From positions 8,720,669 through 8,784,668 of the forward strand of contig NZ_JACCBT010000001.1 of assembly GCF_013409045.1 (NCBI RefSeq): a stretch of 64,000 nucleotides of DNA, read 5' to 3'. The translations under genes and the position numbers were made by a program. The notes beneath the pieces were generated by a model. The model saw only the letters and a list, made by a program, of their open reading frames with translations. It was not told the origin of the DNA and made no database searches. Each line of letters opens with the position of its first letter. Within the stretch, counting starts at the first letter, position 1. This stretch comes from Actinomadura citrea (GTDB taxonomy: Bacteria; Actinomycetota; Actinomycetes; Streptosporangiales; Streptosporangiaceae). Shown piece after piece: positions 34,100-42,675 of this stretch.

Positions 34100-35005
34100 A
34101 TGATCGCAGTGCTCGACGCACCGTCCAACCTGGGGCTCCGCCCGCCGCGCGAGGGTCATGAGCCCGGCGTGCGCCGGCTGGCCCGCGCCCTGCGCGGGCA
34201 CGGCATCGTCGGCCGCCTGCAGGCCGAGGACGCCGGCCGCGTGGACCCGCCGCCCTACGTGTTCGGCCCGGACCACGAGACCGGCTACCTGAACGGCCCC
34301 GGCCTCGTCGACTACACCGAGCGGCTCGCGGCCTGCATCGGCGAGGTGCTGGACCGCGGCGAGTTCCCGGTCGTGCTCGGCGGCGACTGCGGCATCCTGC
34401 TCGGCCCGATGCTCGCGCTGCGGCGCCGCGGCGTGTACGGGCTGGCGCACCTGGACGGGCACGACGACTACTCGCCGCGGCGGGACCCGTCGGCCGTCGC
34501 TGGCCGGCTGGTGGCGGCCGGAATGGCGCTCGGCCTGGTCACCGGGCACGGGCCGGCCGCCCTCACCGACGTCGAGGGGCTGCGCCCCTACGTCGAGGAG
34601 GAGCACGTCGCGCACATCGGCCTCCAGCGGGAGCCCGAGGACTTCGAGCTGTTCGACCTGGACGCGTTCGAGGCCTCGCGCGTGCGGCGCTTCCCGATCG
34701 AGTACATCCGCGAGCACGGCGCGGACTCGGCCGCCGAGGGGGCGCGGGCGCATCTGGAGGCCGCCCCGATCGTGGGGTACTGGATCCATCTGGACGCCGA
34801 CATCCTCGACAAGAGCGTGATGCCGGCCGTCGACTCCCCCAACCCGGACGGTCTGTCGTTCGAGGAGCTGACGTCCGTCCTGCGGACGCTGGTGGCGAGC
34901 CCGCGGGCGGTCGGCCTGCACGTGGCCATCTACGACCCGGAACTGGACCCGGACGGCATGGCCGGCGCGGCCCTCACCGACACGCTCGGCGCGGCGTTCG
35001 CGTAG
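34100..35005 (+). CDS. Arginase/agmatinase-family (ureohydrolase) protein
   Basis: A 301-residue ureohydrolase-fold protein. The metal-binding cluster DGHDD (residues 119-123) and HLDADILD (about 230-237) are present. The first metal motif, normally GGDH, reads GGDC (Cys97) here, a change found in a distinct group of bacterial arginase-like proteins. The GxG/ILLGP segment after it is preserved. Such enzymes use a dinuclear Mn centre to hydrolyse guanidino compounds; with Cys in place of the first His ligand, substrate and metal may differ. ATG 34100 has no strong ribosome site. Divergent from the CocE/NonD gene and convergent with the next. Confidence 0.85.
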   Translation: MIAVLDAPSNLGLRPPREGHEPGVRRLARALRGHGIVGRLQAEDAGRVDPPPYVFGPDHETGYLNGPGLVDYTERLAACIGEVLDRGEFPVVLGGDCGILLGPMLALRRRGVYGLAHLDGHDDYSPRRDPSAVAGRLVAAGMALGLVTGHGPAALTDVEGLRPYVEEEHVAHIGLQREPEDFELFDLDAFEASRVRRFPIEYIREHGADSAAEGARAHLEAAPIVGYWIHLDADILDKSVMPAVDSPNPDGLSFEELTSVLRTLVASPRAVGLHVAIYDPELDPDGMAGAALTDTLGAAFA

Positions 35006-35044
35006 CTCGTGTCGGCCGCCGTCCGGTCAGGCCGCCGTCCGGTG

Positions 35045-36160
35045 TCAGGCCGCCGTCAGGCGTTCGTATTCGTAGAGGACGCTGGCGAACTCGCCTGTCG
35101 GCACCTCACAGGTGTGGCCGGGAAGCCACAGGTGTTCCAGACGGACGGTCTGGACGTCCATGCGGATGTGGCAGGCGTTGCCCGTGTGTTCCCAGCCGGG
35201 ACGCGCGGCGCGGACGACCTCAAGGTGGTGGCGGTGGCTCTGCACGTCGTGGAGCAGGAACGCCGTGAGGACGTGCCGTGGCCCGTACACCGAAGGCGTG
35301 AACGCGCTGGCGCCGGACGCCGCGGTCGCCAGGTCGGCACCGGAATCGGCGAGTTCGGGGAAGAACACCTTGACGCGCCGGACCACGCCGCCGATCTCGA
35401 TGGGCCGGCAGGGGAGCCGTAGCACGGCCTCCGGGTCGACGTAGCCGTGCACCGGCACCCCGGCGACGACGCCCGACCACGCCCCGGGGACGACGTCGAG
35501 GAAGCGGGCCTGGGTCAGGGCGTTCCCCAGTTCGCCCATGATGCGTTCCGGGTCGATGCCCTTCGGCATGAAGGTCTTGGTGCCGCCGCGCAGGCGCTTC
35601 CCCGATTCGTCCAGGACGGCGAGGTCGGCCCAGCACGCGCCCGAGCCGGTCTCCATGACACCGTGCGGCAGGCAGGCGTCGGGGTGCGGGGTCAGCCCGG
35701 CCAGGTCCTCCAGCACGGCGCGCGGGGTCTGGACGAGTCCCCATCCCTGCGTCCGCGGGGACACCGAACCGAGGGCGAGGGAGGCGGCCATGGGCTCGCC
35801 GTTGCCCGGCCCGCCGAGATCGCGTTCCAGGCTGCGGCGGCTCTTGAGGGCGCCGACCTGGTGGAGGTACTCGTCCAGGCACCGCCGCAGGACGGCCGGT
35901 TCGAGATCGCAGGACGCCCATCCGGCGACGTCGCGCACGTGCACGGTCGTACCGTCGAAGTCGAGGCGGTGGTAGCGGTACTGCTCCTGCCAGGGCCGGG
36001 CCGCGCCGTCGCTCAGCCGCCCCTGGGCGCGCGCTATCGCCGAGACGTCCTCGCCCAGGTCGTTGATGAGAAAGTCGCGCAGCGGAGCGTGCAGGGGGTC
36101 GGTCTCCACCGCGACCCGCACCCCGTCGCTGCGGAACCGCACCGGAAGCGATATCGCCAT
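35045..36160 (-). CDS. Uncharacterised protein, possible EndoU-like C-terminal half
   Basis: A 371-residue soluble protein not firmly assigned. The first 115 residues are compact with Trp/Tyr-rich sections (PWQEQYRYHRLDFDGTTVHV). The centre (about 160-275) has an order reminiscent of bacterial EndoU nucleases: PHGVMETGSGACWADLAVL, then RGGTKTFMPKGIDPERIMGE, ALTQARFLD, VPVHGYVDPEA and VVRRVKVFFPEL. The two His and one Lys could form the H-H-K triad, but spacing is unverified. The tail after 295 is rich in His (HDVQSHRHHLEVV, HIRMDVQTVRLEHLWLPGH). No signal, no repeat. Convergent with the arginase-family gene; no immunity partner is seen. Confidence 0.6.
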   Translation of the reverse strand: MAISLPVRFRSDGVRVAVETDPLHAPLRDFLINDLGEDVSAIARAQGRLSDGAARPWQEQYRYHRLDFDGTTVHVRDVAGWASCDLEPAVLRRCLDEYLHQVGALKSRRSLERDLGGPGNGEPMAASLALGSVSPRTQGWGLVQTPRAVLEDLAGLTPHPDACLPHGVMETGSGACWADLAVLDESGKRLRGGTKTFMPKGIDPERIMGELGNALTQARFLDVVPGAWSGVVAGVPVHGYVDPEAVLRLPCRPIEIGGVVRRVKVFFPELADSGADLATAASGASAFTPSVYGPRHVLTAFLLHDVQSHRHHLEVVRAARPGWEHTGNACHIRMDVQTVRLEHLWLPGHTCEVPTGEFASVLYEYERLTAA

Positions 36161-36269
36161 TCGGGTGATTATGCCGATAAGAGAAGATCATCACCGGTAT
36201 GGCTGAATGTTCTTTCCGATCGGGCGGGCTCCCAGCCGTCCACTCGTCCGCCGTCCACCAGGCCGGCGT

Positions 36270-36866
36270 CTACTCGTCCGCCATGTACGGGGGCGCGGGC
36301 TCGTACTGGATGTAGCGGCGCACCTTGCGCGCGTGGTCGCGGCCGTGGATGCGTCCGACCAGCCAGAGGGCCATGTCGATTCCGGCCGACACGCCCTGGC
36401 TCGTGACGAGGTCGCCGTCGACGACGTAGCGCGCGTCCCGGACGACGGTCACATCCCCCAGAGCTTCCAGGGCGTCCTCGGAGGCCCAGTGGGTCGCGAC
36501 CCTGTGTCCCTTGGCCGGGCCTGCGGCGTGCAGCAGGAACGACCCGGTGCACACGCTCGTCACCCAATCGGCTTGTTCGGCGACCTTCGCTATCCAGCCG
36601 GTGACGGACGGGTTGTTCGGCTGCGTCTCCCTGGCGCCGCGCCCGCCGGGAACCAGGAGAACGTCCAGCTTCGGGTGGTCGTCCAGGGTGTGGTCTGGCA
36701 CGACCCTCATGCCCTTGTTGCAGCGGACCGGTTCCGTCCTTTCGGCGACCAGCACCGCCTTGTCGCCTTGGTCGCGCACCATGGCCGATGCCGTGAACAC
36801 CTCCCACGGCCCTACGAAATCCAGTTCCTCGGCGTTCTCGAACACCAGCAGCCCATACGTGGTCAT
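36270..36866 (-). CDS. DJ-1/PfpI-family protein (isonitrile-hydratase-like)
   Basis: A 198-residue single-domain DJ-1/PfpI protein. It begins YGLLVFENAEELDFVGPWEV and has the nucleophile elbow VTSVCTGSFLLHAAG (Cys about 102) and the following THWASEDALEAL that marks the isonitrile-hydratase branch. No AraC domain is attached. ATG 36866 is the start used by the family. It ends 16 bases before the broken GlxA regulator on the same strand; the pair probably was one unit and the regulator is now inactive. Possible roles are hydration of isonitriles or glyoxal/deglycase chemistry. Confidence 0.85.
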   Translation of the reverse strand: MTTYGLLVFENAEELDFVGPWEVFTASAMVRDQGDKAVLVAERTEPVRCNKGMRVVPDHTLDDHPKLDVLLVPGGRGARETQPNNPSVTGWIAKVAEQADWVTSVCTGSFLLHAAGPAKGHRVATHWASEDALEALGDVTVVRDARYVVDGDLVTSQGVSAGIDMALWLVGRIHGRDHARKVRRYIQYEPAPPYMADE

Positions 36867-36882
36867 GCCTACTCCCACCCCT

Positions 36883-37829
36883 TCACGCGTACTCCCTCGT
36901 TCCTCTGAAGCGGTCCCGGTAGTCCGACGGTGCGACGCCGACGTGCCGGTGGAACGCCCGGCGCAACGTCTCGCCCGTCCCGAAGCCCAGCCGCCGCGCC
37001 AGCGTCTCGACCGGCTCGTCCCCCTCCGCCAGCGCCCGCCGGGCCGCCTCGATCCGCACGCGCTCCACGTACGCGGCGGGCGGTACGCCCAGTTCGGCGG
37101 TGAACCTGCGTTGCAGGTGCCGCGCGCTGAGGCCGGAGCGTCCGGCCAGGTCGGCGATGGTGTGCCGCGCGCCCGGATCGGCCTGGACGGACGACACCGC
37201 CGCACGGACCGGGTCCGTCGCGGGCTGCGCCGACCACAGCGGGACGCTGAACTGCGACTGGCCGCCCGGCCGCCGCAGGAACATCACCAGCTCACGCGCC
37301 ACCGCGTGCGCCGCTCCCGCCCGTGGTCGTCCTCCACGAGCGCCAGCGCCAGGTCCATCCCCGCCGTGACGCCCGCCGACGTCCACACGTTCCCGTCCTG
37401 GACGAAGATCGGGTCGCAGTCCACGGCCAGCCCGGGGTACTCCGTGCGGAGCTGCTCCTCACGGCCCCAGTGCGTGGTGACGCGCCGTCCCTCCAGGACC
37501 CCGGCCTCCGCGAGCAGCAGCGCGCCGCTGCACACCGACGCGACCCGCCGCGCCGTCCGCGCGGCCTGCGCGACCCAGTCGACGAGCGCCGTGTCGCCCC
37601 GCGCGTCGTCGACCCCGACGCCGCCCGCCACGACCAGCGTGTCGATGCCCTCGGGTGCGAGGTCCGTGTCGAAGGCGGCGTGGACGCGGAGCCCGCCGGA
37701 CGCCGGCACCGGCCCGACGCGCGGGCCGACGACCAGGCACTCGTACCGCCCGGTGGCCTCGAACACCTCGTGCGGACCGGTCAGGTCCAGGATCTGGAAG
37801 CCGTCATAGATCACGAACGCGACGCGCAT
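36883..37829 (-). pseudogene. GlxA-family AraC regulator with a single-base frameshift
   Basis: The 5' part (from 37829) encodes the PfpI-like sensor: RVAFVIYDGFQILDLTGPHEV, then VASVCSGALLLAEAG and VWTSAGVTAGMDLALALVEDDHGRE. The 3' part in another frame continues AHAVARELVMFLRRPGGQSQF, then the two-helix AraC domain (LSARHLQRRFTAELG, RLGFGTGETLRRAFHRHVG). The join falls in the G-rich run at about 37316-37323; removing one base restores DDHGAGAAHAVAREL. All domains are otherwise intact. It is either a recent pseudogene or a sequencing error. The sensor would have regulated the adjacent PfpI gene. Confidence 0.85.
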
Positions 37830-37883
37830 GGCTCCAGGCTGTCACCGGGGTCGCCGTGGCGTCCACGACGGGTACCCCACACA

Positions 37884-39221
37884 TCACGCCACCGCCTCGC
37901 AGACCTCGTCGCTCGCCCGGCTCTCGCCGCGCTGGACCGGGACGCCGCCGGACGTCCGGACGCGCGTGAAGCCCGTCCCGATGACCAGGTCGACGACGCC
38001 GGGGGCCGTCCGGGCGCGCGGCGCGATCCGTGCGCCCGGCAGGACGCCCGCCAGCGCCCTCGCCTGCGGTTCCGCGCCCGTCCCGTAGCGGACGGCGGTG
38101 GCCCGCGGGCGGGCGCCGAGGTCGCCGACGCCGGCGACCTGCCAGCCGGCGTCCGTGAGCTGCGCCGCCACCTGCGCGGCGCGGCCCTCGACCCCGGACG
38201 CGTTGAACACCCGCACCTTCCCCGGCCGCGCGCCCGCGGCCTTCGCCGGAGCCGGCGCCGCCACGTCCTTGCGGAGCGCGTCGAAGAACTGGTCCGCGGC
38301 GGGCCGGGAGAGCGCCACCCGGTTGCGGTTCAGCGGGTACGGCACGGACGGCACGGTGACGAAGCGCAGCTTCCCCGCGTTCAGATCGCGCATGCCCTGC
38401 GCGATCTTCAGCATCTCCGCGGCGGAGAGCGCCTTGTCGGTCGTCAGCGACTCGGCCGTGGCTCTGAGCAGCGCGTTCAGGCGTCCCGGATCGGTGAGGA
38501 CGCCCGCGCTCATCGCCTCCTTGGCGAGCGCGCCGAAGAAGTGCTGCTGCCGCCGGATGCGCTCGGTGTCGCTGCCGTCCCCGAAGCCCTTGCGACTGCG
38601 GACGTAGGCCAGGGCGTCCTCGCCCTTCAGCCGGTGAGTGCCCTTGGTGAGGGTCAGCCCGGAGTCCTTGTCGTGCACGTCGGCCGTCACGCACACGGGC
38701 ACGCCGCCGACCGCCGTCGCGATCCGTTTGAAGCCCACGAAGTCCACCTGCACGAAGTGGTCGATGCGGATCTTCGTGAGCTGCTCCACGGTGTGGACCG
38801 TGCAGGTGGGGCCCGCGCGGGCGATCGCCTCGTTCAGCATGGCGCTGCCGCTGCCCGGCGCCTTCGTCCCGTCCCTGCGGGTGCATGCCGGAATGGGCAC
38901 CACCAGGTCGCGGGGGAAGCTGACGGCGATCGCCTGGCCGCCGCCCGGCGACAGGTGCAGCAGCACCATCGTGTCGGACGCGGGCGGCTTGCCCCGCAGG
39001 CCCCGCCCGTACTGGGCGTTGGCGCCCTCGCGCGTGTCCGACCCGAGCACGAAGATGTTGATCGCGCCGTTGAGCTTTCTGGGCCGGTCTCCGCCGATCA
39101 GCCGGTCGACGTCCTCGTGCTGGACGGCGCTCTGCAGCCGCCAGTAGTACCCGTACGCCGACAGGGCGCCCGTCACCATCACCGCGGCCGCCGCGACGGC
39201 GACCCAAGCCAGCAGCCTCAT
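37884..39221 (-). CDS. LytR-CpsA-Psr (LCP) family cell-wall ligase with LytR_C domain
   Basis: Membrane-anchored LCP protein of about 445 residues that transfers anionic polymers or arabinogalactan-like glycans from undecaprenyl lipid to peptidoglycan. One N-terminal helix (LLAWVAVAAAAVMVTGALSA) is followed by the LCP domain with NIFVLGSDTREG, SDTMVLLHL, AVSFPRDLVV, the conserved Arg pair in YVRSRKGFGDGSDTERIRRQ and the LytR_C domain at the end (VRVFNASGVEGRAAQVAAQL). ATG 39221 has GGGAGG at correct spacing and is preferred to GTG 39266. Actinomycetes carry several LCPs; its acceptor polymer is unknown. Confidence 0.9.
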   Translation of the reverse strand: MRLLAWVAVAAAAVMVTGALSAYGYYWRLQSAVQHEDVDRLIGGDRPRKLNGAINIFVLGSDTREGANAQYGRGLRGKPPASDTMVLLHLSPGGGQAIAVSFPRDLVVPIPACTRRDGTKAPGSGSAMLNEAIARAGPTCTVHTVEQLTKIRIDHFVQVDFVGFKRIATAVGGVPVCVTADVHDKDSGLTLTKGTHRLKGEDALAYVRSRKGFGDGSDTERIRRQQHFFGALAKEAMSAGVLTDPGRLNALLRATAESLTTDKALSAAEMLKIAQGMRDLNAGKLRFVTVPSVPYPLNRNRVALSRPAADQFFDALRKDVAAPAPAKAAGARPGKVRVFNASGVEGRAAQVAAQLTDAGWQVAGVGDLGARPRATAVRYGTGAEPQARALAGVLPGARIAPRARTAPGVVDLVIGTGFTRVRTSGGVPVQRGESRASDEVCEAVA

Positions 39222-39507
39222 GAAGCCTCCCGGCATGTATCGCCGTTTCCCCGCCTTCGAGTTCACGCCCGGCGGGAATTAATGGTTGACACGCCGCCCG
39301 AACCTATGGCTAACTATTCCCATGAAGCTTTGATCCTTCTTCGGTTGAGCCGCCCCCGGCATTGCCGCGGGCCCGCTCCCGTCCCTCTCCATGGCGCTCC
39401 TCCCTCGCACGGGCACACGCGTGTCCTGCGATGATGCGGCGCGCCCTTCCACACCTTTTCGCGGCCTTTCACGGCCGAATTCAGACGTGCCCGGAGGTGA
39501 TCTCTTC

Positions 39508-39663
39508 ATGCGTGCAATGAACCATGAAATGAACAACGACCCCTTCACCAAATCCAGGAAGAAGGGCAAGCGGAAGAACTCCGACTTCCGCTCGGCCAAT
39601 GTCGCGAACAACCGCCGCAACGCCCGGCAGATGCCGACCCGGCAGCTCAACCGGGGCCGCTGA
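39508..39663 (+). CDS. Small very basic protein
   Basis: A 51-residue protein, Arg/Asn/Lys-rich (DPFTKSRKKGKRKNSDFR and NVANNRRNARQMPTRQLNRG). It is preceded by GGAGGTGATC, a nearly full anti-16S match, eight bases before ATG 39508, which is better evidence of expression than for most small ORFs. Such basic, unstructured peptides occur widely in actinomycetes and might bind RNA or DNA. Its end overlaps the end of the RsbW-like gene on the other strand by 17 bases. Confidence 0.6.
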   Translation: MRAMNHEMNNDPFTKSRKKGKRKNSDFRSANVANNRRNARQMPTRQLNRGR

Positions 39664-40159
39664 CCGGCGCTCCCCGGACCTGGCCCCGGCCCCGCTCCAT
39701 CGCGGCGGCCGGGGCCGGCGACGCTTCCGGAGCGGGCGCCGCCGGGGCCGGGAACTCCGCCCACACCACCGTCCGGGCGCCGTCCGTCCGGAACCCCCAC
39801 CGCGCCGCGAGCGCCTCGACGATCCGCATCCCGCGTCCCGACTCCGCGCCCGTCCCCTCCTCCGCGTACTCGTCCTTGACATGGGGGCGCCCGCCCGCCG
39901 CCCCCTGGTCGGCGACCTCAAGCCTGTACCCCCCGCCCCCGGCCAGGACGACGATCTTCACCACCCCGCCCTCCAGCCCGGACGCCGTGTGCGCGACCGC
40001 GTTCGCGACCGTCTCGCTCACCACCAGGACCATGTCGTCGAGGGCGGGATGACCGGCCGCCAAGCTCCGGACGAAGCCGCGCGCGCTTCCGACCGACCGC
40101 CGCACGCCCGGCAACGTGATCTCGCCGATCACCACCACACGGTCCCGCGTCCCGACCAC
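39647..40159 (-). CDS. Histidine-kinase-like ATPase (RsbW-type anti-sigma/regulatory kinase)
   Basis: A 170-residue cytoplasmic protein of the GHKL ATPase fold. The N-box VVSETVANAVAHTASG (about 44-59), the VADQG motif and the GRGMRIVEALAARWGF lid (about 108-124) are present. No phospho-acceptor His is present, so it fits RsbW-like serine kinases that bind sigma or anti-anti-sigma factors, though partner genes are not adjacent. GTG 40159 starts it. The C-terminal tail is Pro/Ala-rich. Streptomycetes have dozens of such orphan ATPases. Confidence 0.82.
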   Translation of the reverse strand: MVGTRDRVVVIGEITLPGVRRSVGSARGFVRSLAAGHPALDDMVLVVSETVANAVAHTASGLEGGVVKIVVLAGGGGYRLEVADQGAAGGRPHVKDEYAEEGTGAESGRGMRIVEALAARWGFRTDGARTVVWAEFPAPAAPAPEASPAPAAAMERGRGQVRGAPVSGPG

Positions 40160-40334
40160 AGCACCGCCTCCCCGTCCCGGCCGCCCTCACGTCCGGAAGG
40201 CGGCCCGTCACCCTCGATATACGGATCGCGGCCCTTGTCCTGTTCACGGCCACCTGCCCCGGCGCCGCGTGCGCCGCGAGCATCTCACACTGAGTAACTT
40301 AGAGTGACGGTGTGTACGGTTCCGGAGAACCACT

Positions 40335-41735
40335 GTGACGACGGAGAAGCGGGATCACGCCCGCCCGTGGGCCAGGCACCTGCTCTTCTCGGTGCGGGGG
40401 CGCGCGACGCTCATCACCGTCGTGGTGTCGGCGCTGATCCTGGCGCTGGCGCTCGTCCTGATGCTGCTGCTGGCGCGGGACTGGGTAAAGAGCATGGTCG
40501 AGCACGAGACGGAACGGACCGCCGAACGGATCGCCTTCGAGCTCTCCAGGGGAGGGAACCCCGGCATCATCGACGTCGGCCCCGACGAGGCGCCGATGGT
40601 GCAGGTGGTGACCCCTGAGGAAGAGGTCGTGGCCGCAAGTGACGCGATCCGCGGGCGTCCCGCGCTCGCCATCGCCGACCTGGCGAGAGGCGAACTGCTG
40701 ATCGACCAGCGGGTCTGCCCCGATTTCCTGGACACGTGCGTGTGGGCGTTCGGCCTCCGCATCCACACGTCCCCGTGGGGCTCGAACGCCATGGTCATCG
40801 CCGCGGCCCCGTTGCCCGGCCTGCTGAACATGTGGCTGCTGCCCCTCGCCCTCCTCGGTCTTCTGGCCGCGCTGCTCAGCCTGATCGCGTGGTGGACGTG
40901 GCACACGATCGGGCAGGCGTTCGTCCCGGTCGACATCATCCGTGCCGAGATGGCCGACCTGGACGCGCTGGGACTGGATCACCGGGTGCCCGTCCCGCAG
41001 GCCCCCGGAGGGGTCAAGAGCCTTGCCGAGACGGTCAACGCCACCCTGGACCGGCTGGAGGAGGCGGTGACCCGGGAGCGCCGCTTCGTCTCCGACGCCT
41101 CCCACGACCTGCGCAACCCGATCACGGGCCTCCAGACGCGACTGGAGTTCGCCCTCGGCGAGCCGGACGACGCCGACTGGAAGCCGATGGTCCGCGGCGC
41201 GCTCCGCGACACGCGGCGCCTGAACGACATCGTCGCCGACCTCCTGGAGCTGTCCCGGCTCGACGCCCGCACCCCGATGCCCGTGGAACCGGTCGACCTC
41301 GCCGCCCTGGTCCGCCGGGAGGTCGGCCTCCGGGCCGGCGACGTCCCGATCAGGATGCGCCTGGAGCCCGGCGTGGTCGTGCGCGCGAACCCGGTGCGGC
41401 TGAGCCGGGTGCTCGGCAACCTGCTGGGCAACGCCGAGCGGCACGCCGAGTCGCGCATCGAGGTGACCGTGGCGCGCGACGGCGCCGACGCGGTCGTGGA
41501 GGTCCTCGACGACGGCTCCGGCATCCCCGAGGAGGCCCGCGAACGCGTCTTCGAGCGCTTCGCCCGCCTCAGCGAGTCGCGCGCCCGGGACCCCCAGGGC
41601 ACCGGCCTCGGCCTGCCCATCGCCCGCGAGATCGCCGAGGTCTACGGCGGCTCCCTGCGCATCGCCGACTCCCGCCGAGGCGCCAGGTTCGTCCTCCGCC
41701 TCCCGCTGGTCACGGGCGACGGACCGCCTCGATGA
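40335..41735 (+). CDS. Sensor histidine kinase without adjacent response regulator
   Basis: A 466-residue membrane kinase: helix 1 (about 24-47), an extracytoplasmic sensor of about 120 residues containing two Cys (CPDFLDTC), helix 2 (about 160-185), a HAMP-like linker, the dimerisation/phospho-acceptor box SDASHDLRNPITGLQTRLE (His about 256), the N-box RVLGNLLGNAERHA and G-boxes DDGSGIPEEA and GTGLGLPIAREI. GTG 40335 starts it. There is no response regulator within the window; neighbours are the RsbW-like gene and the imine-reductase-like gene, whose end it overlaps by 26 bases on the other strand. Signal unknown; the CX6C pair might sense redox or metal. Confidence 0.9.
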   Translation: MTTEKRDHARPWARHLLFSVRGRATLITVVVSALILALALVLMLLLARDWVKSMVEHETERTAERIAFELSRGGNPGIIDVGPDEAPMVQVVTPEEEVVAASDAIRGRPALAIADLARGELLIDQRVCPDFLDTCVWAFGLRIHTSPWGSNAMVIAAAPLPGLLNMWLLPLALLGLLAALLSLIAWWTWHTIGQAFVPVDIIRAEMADLDALGLDHRVPVPQAPGGVKSLAETVNATLDRLEEAVTRERRFVSDASHDLRNPITGLQTRLEFALGEPDDADWKPMVRGALRDTRRLNDIVADLLELSRLDARTPMPVEPVDLAALVRREVGLRAGDVPIRMRLEPGVVVRANPVRLSRVLGNLLGNAERHAESRIEVTVARDGADAVVEVLDDGSGIPEEARERVFERFARLSESRARDPQGTGLGLPIAREIAEVYGGSLRIADSRRGARFVLRLPLVTGDGPPR

Positions 41736-42582
41736 CGGCGGACAGCCCGTCCTCGCCGTGGCCGGCGTCCACGGCACGCCAGAACAGATCCCGCAGGGCG
41801 GTCGGGCCCGCGACGTCGATCCCGGCTTCGCGGGCGGCCTCCACGACGTGGTCGGCGCCAACGGCCTGCATCCGCAGGGTGTTGTCCGCGCCCGGGTAGA
41901 CCCCGGCCTCGAACTCTTCCGTGAGCTGCTTCAGGAAGCCCATCGGCCCATCGCTGGCCAGCTCGGTCAGCAGGGACGCGGCGAACGGACGGAATTCCTG
42001 GGCGGACACGCCCGCGGTGCCCAGCAAGGCCACGGCGTGCATGTAGGCGGCAAGGGTCGACCAGAAGAGGTAGATCTGGGACTGGTAGTAGAGCATCGAC
42101 AGACCCGGGTCCTCGCCGACGAACGTGACGTCCCCCAGCTCGCCCAGGGCCTCGCGGTGGGATTCCAATGCCCCCTCTGGGCCGCTGTAGAAGACGTACG
42201 CGCCCGGCTGGCCGATGCCCGGCGGAGGCACCATGACGCCCCCGGTGAGCAGGACGCCGCCCCGCTCGGACACCCATTCGCTCGCACGGCGCAGTTCACC
42301 AGGGCTGCCTGAACTGAGGTTGACGATGACGCGCCCCTTCAGGTCCGCGCCGTCGAGCGAGTCGTACATCGCCTTGTAGTCGGTCTGGCTCACGACGACC
42401 AGCTCGGAGGCCGCGAGGGCCTCGGCGGCGGTGGGGGCGAGGGTCGCGCCGTCCTTCACCAGCGGGGCGGCCTTGGACGCCGTCCGGTTCCAGACGGTGG
42501 TCGGATGGCCGTTCTCCAGGAACGTCCTGGCCATCGCCGCGCCCATGGGCCCGAGTCCGATGACGATTACCGGGGTCTTCAT
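41710..42582 (-). CDS. NADPH-dependent imine-reductase-like oxidoreductase
   Basis: A 290-residue protein of the 6-phosphogluconate-dehydrogenase superfamily, imine-reductase (IRED) branch. It opens with the Rossmann loop VIGLGPMGAAMARTFLENGH and the NADP-binding VWNRTASKAAPL, has the linker VNLSSGSPGELRRASEW and the IRED-like GGVMVPPPGIGQPGAYVFYSGP, read in pieces, and a helical C-domain (DPGLSMLYYQSQIYLFWSTLAAYMHAV, in pieces). Tyr residues in LYYQSQIY lie where IREDs place their catalytic side chain. ATG 42582 has AGGAGG. It is divergent from the SARP regulator across a 10-bp inverted repeat, so a biosynthetic or resistance role under that regulator is plausible. Confidence 0.85.
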   Translation of the reverse strand: MKTPVIVIGLGPMGAAMARTFLENGHPTTVWNRTASKAAPLVKDGATLAPTAAEALAASELVVVSQTDYKAMYDSLDGADLKGRVIVNLSSGSPGELRRASEWVSERGGVLLTGGVMVPPPGIGQPGAYVFYSGPEGALESHREALGELGDVTFVGEDPGLSMLYYQSQIYLFWSTLAAYMHAVALLGTAGVSAQEFRPFAASLLTELASDGPMGFLKQLTEEFEAGVYPGADNTLRMQAVGADHVVEAAREAGIDVAGPTALRDLFWRAVDAGHGEDGLSAVIEAVRRP

Positions 42583-42623
42583 ATGTCCTCCTGGGATGTG
42601 CATTTCCTCCACACTCGTCCCGA

Positions 42624-42658
42624 CCGCTACGGATGTGCTGCGGGTCCGTCCGTAGCGG
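42624..42658. promoter_or_regulatory. 10-bp perfect inverted repeat between IRED-like and SARP genes
   Basis: CCGCTACGGA-N15-TCCGTAGCGG in the 93-base gap between divergent genes. SARP regulators usually bind direct repeats, so this may instead be the site of another regulator, or autoregulation. It covers both likely promoters. Confidence 0.6.
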
Positions 42659-42675
42659 TGGCTACGCTGGAGGCC

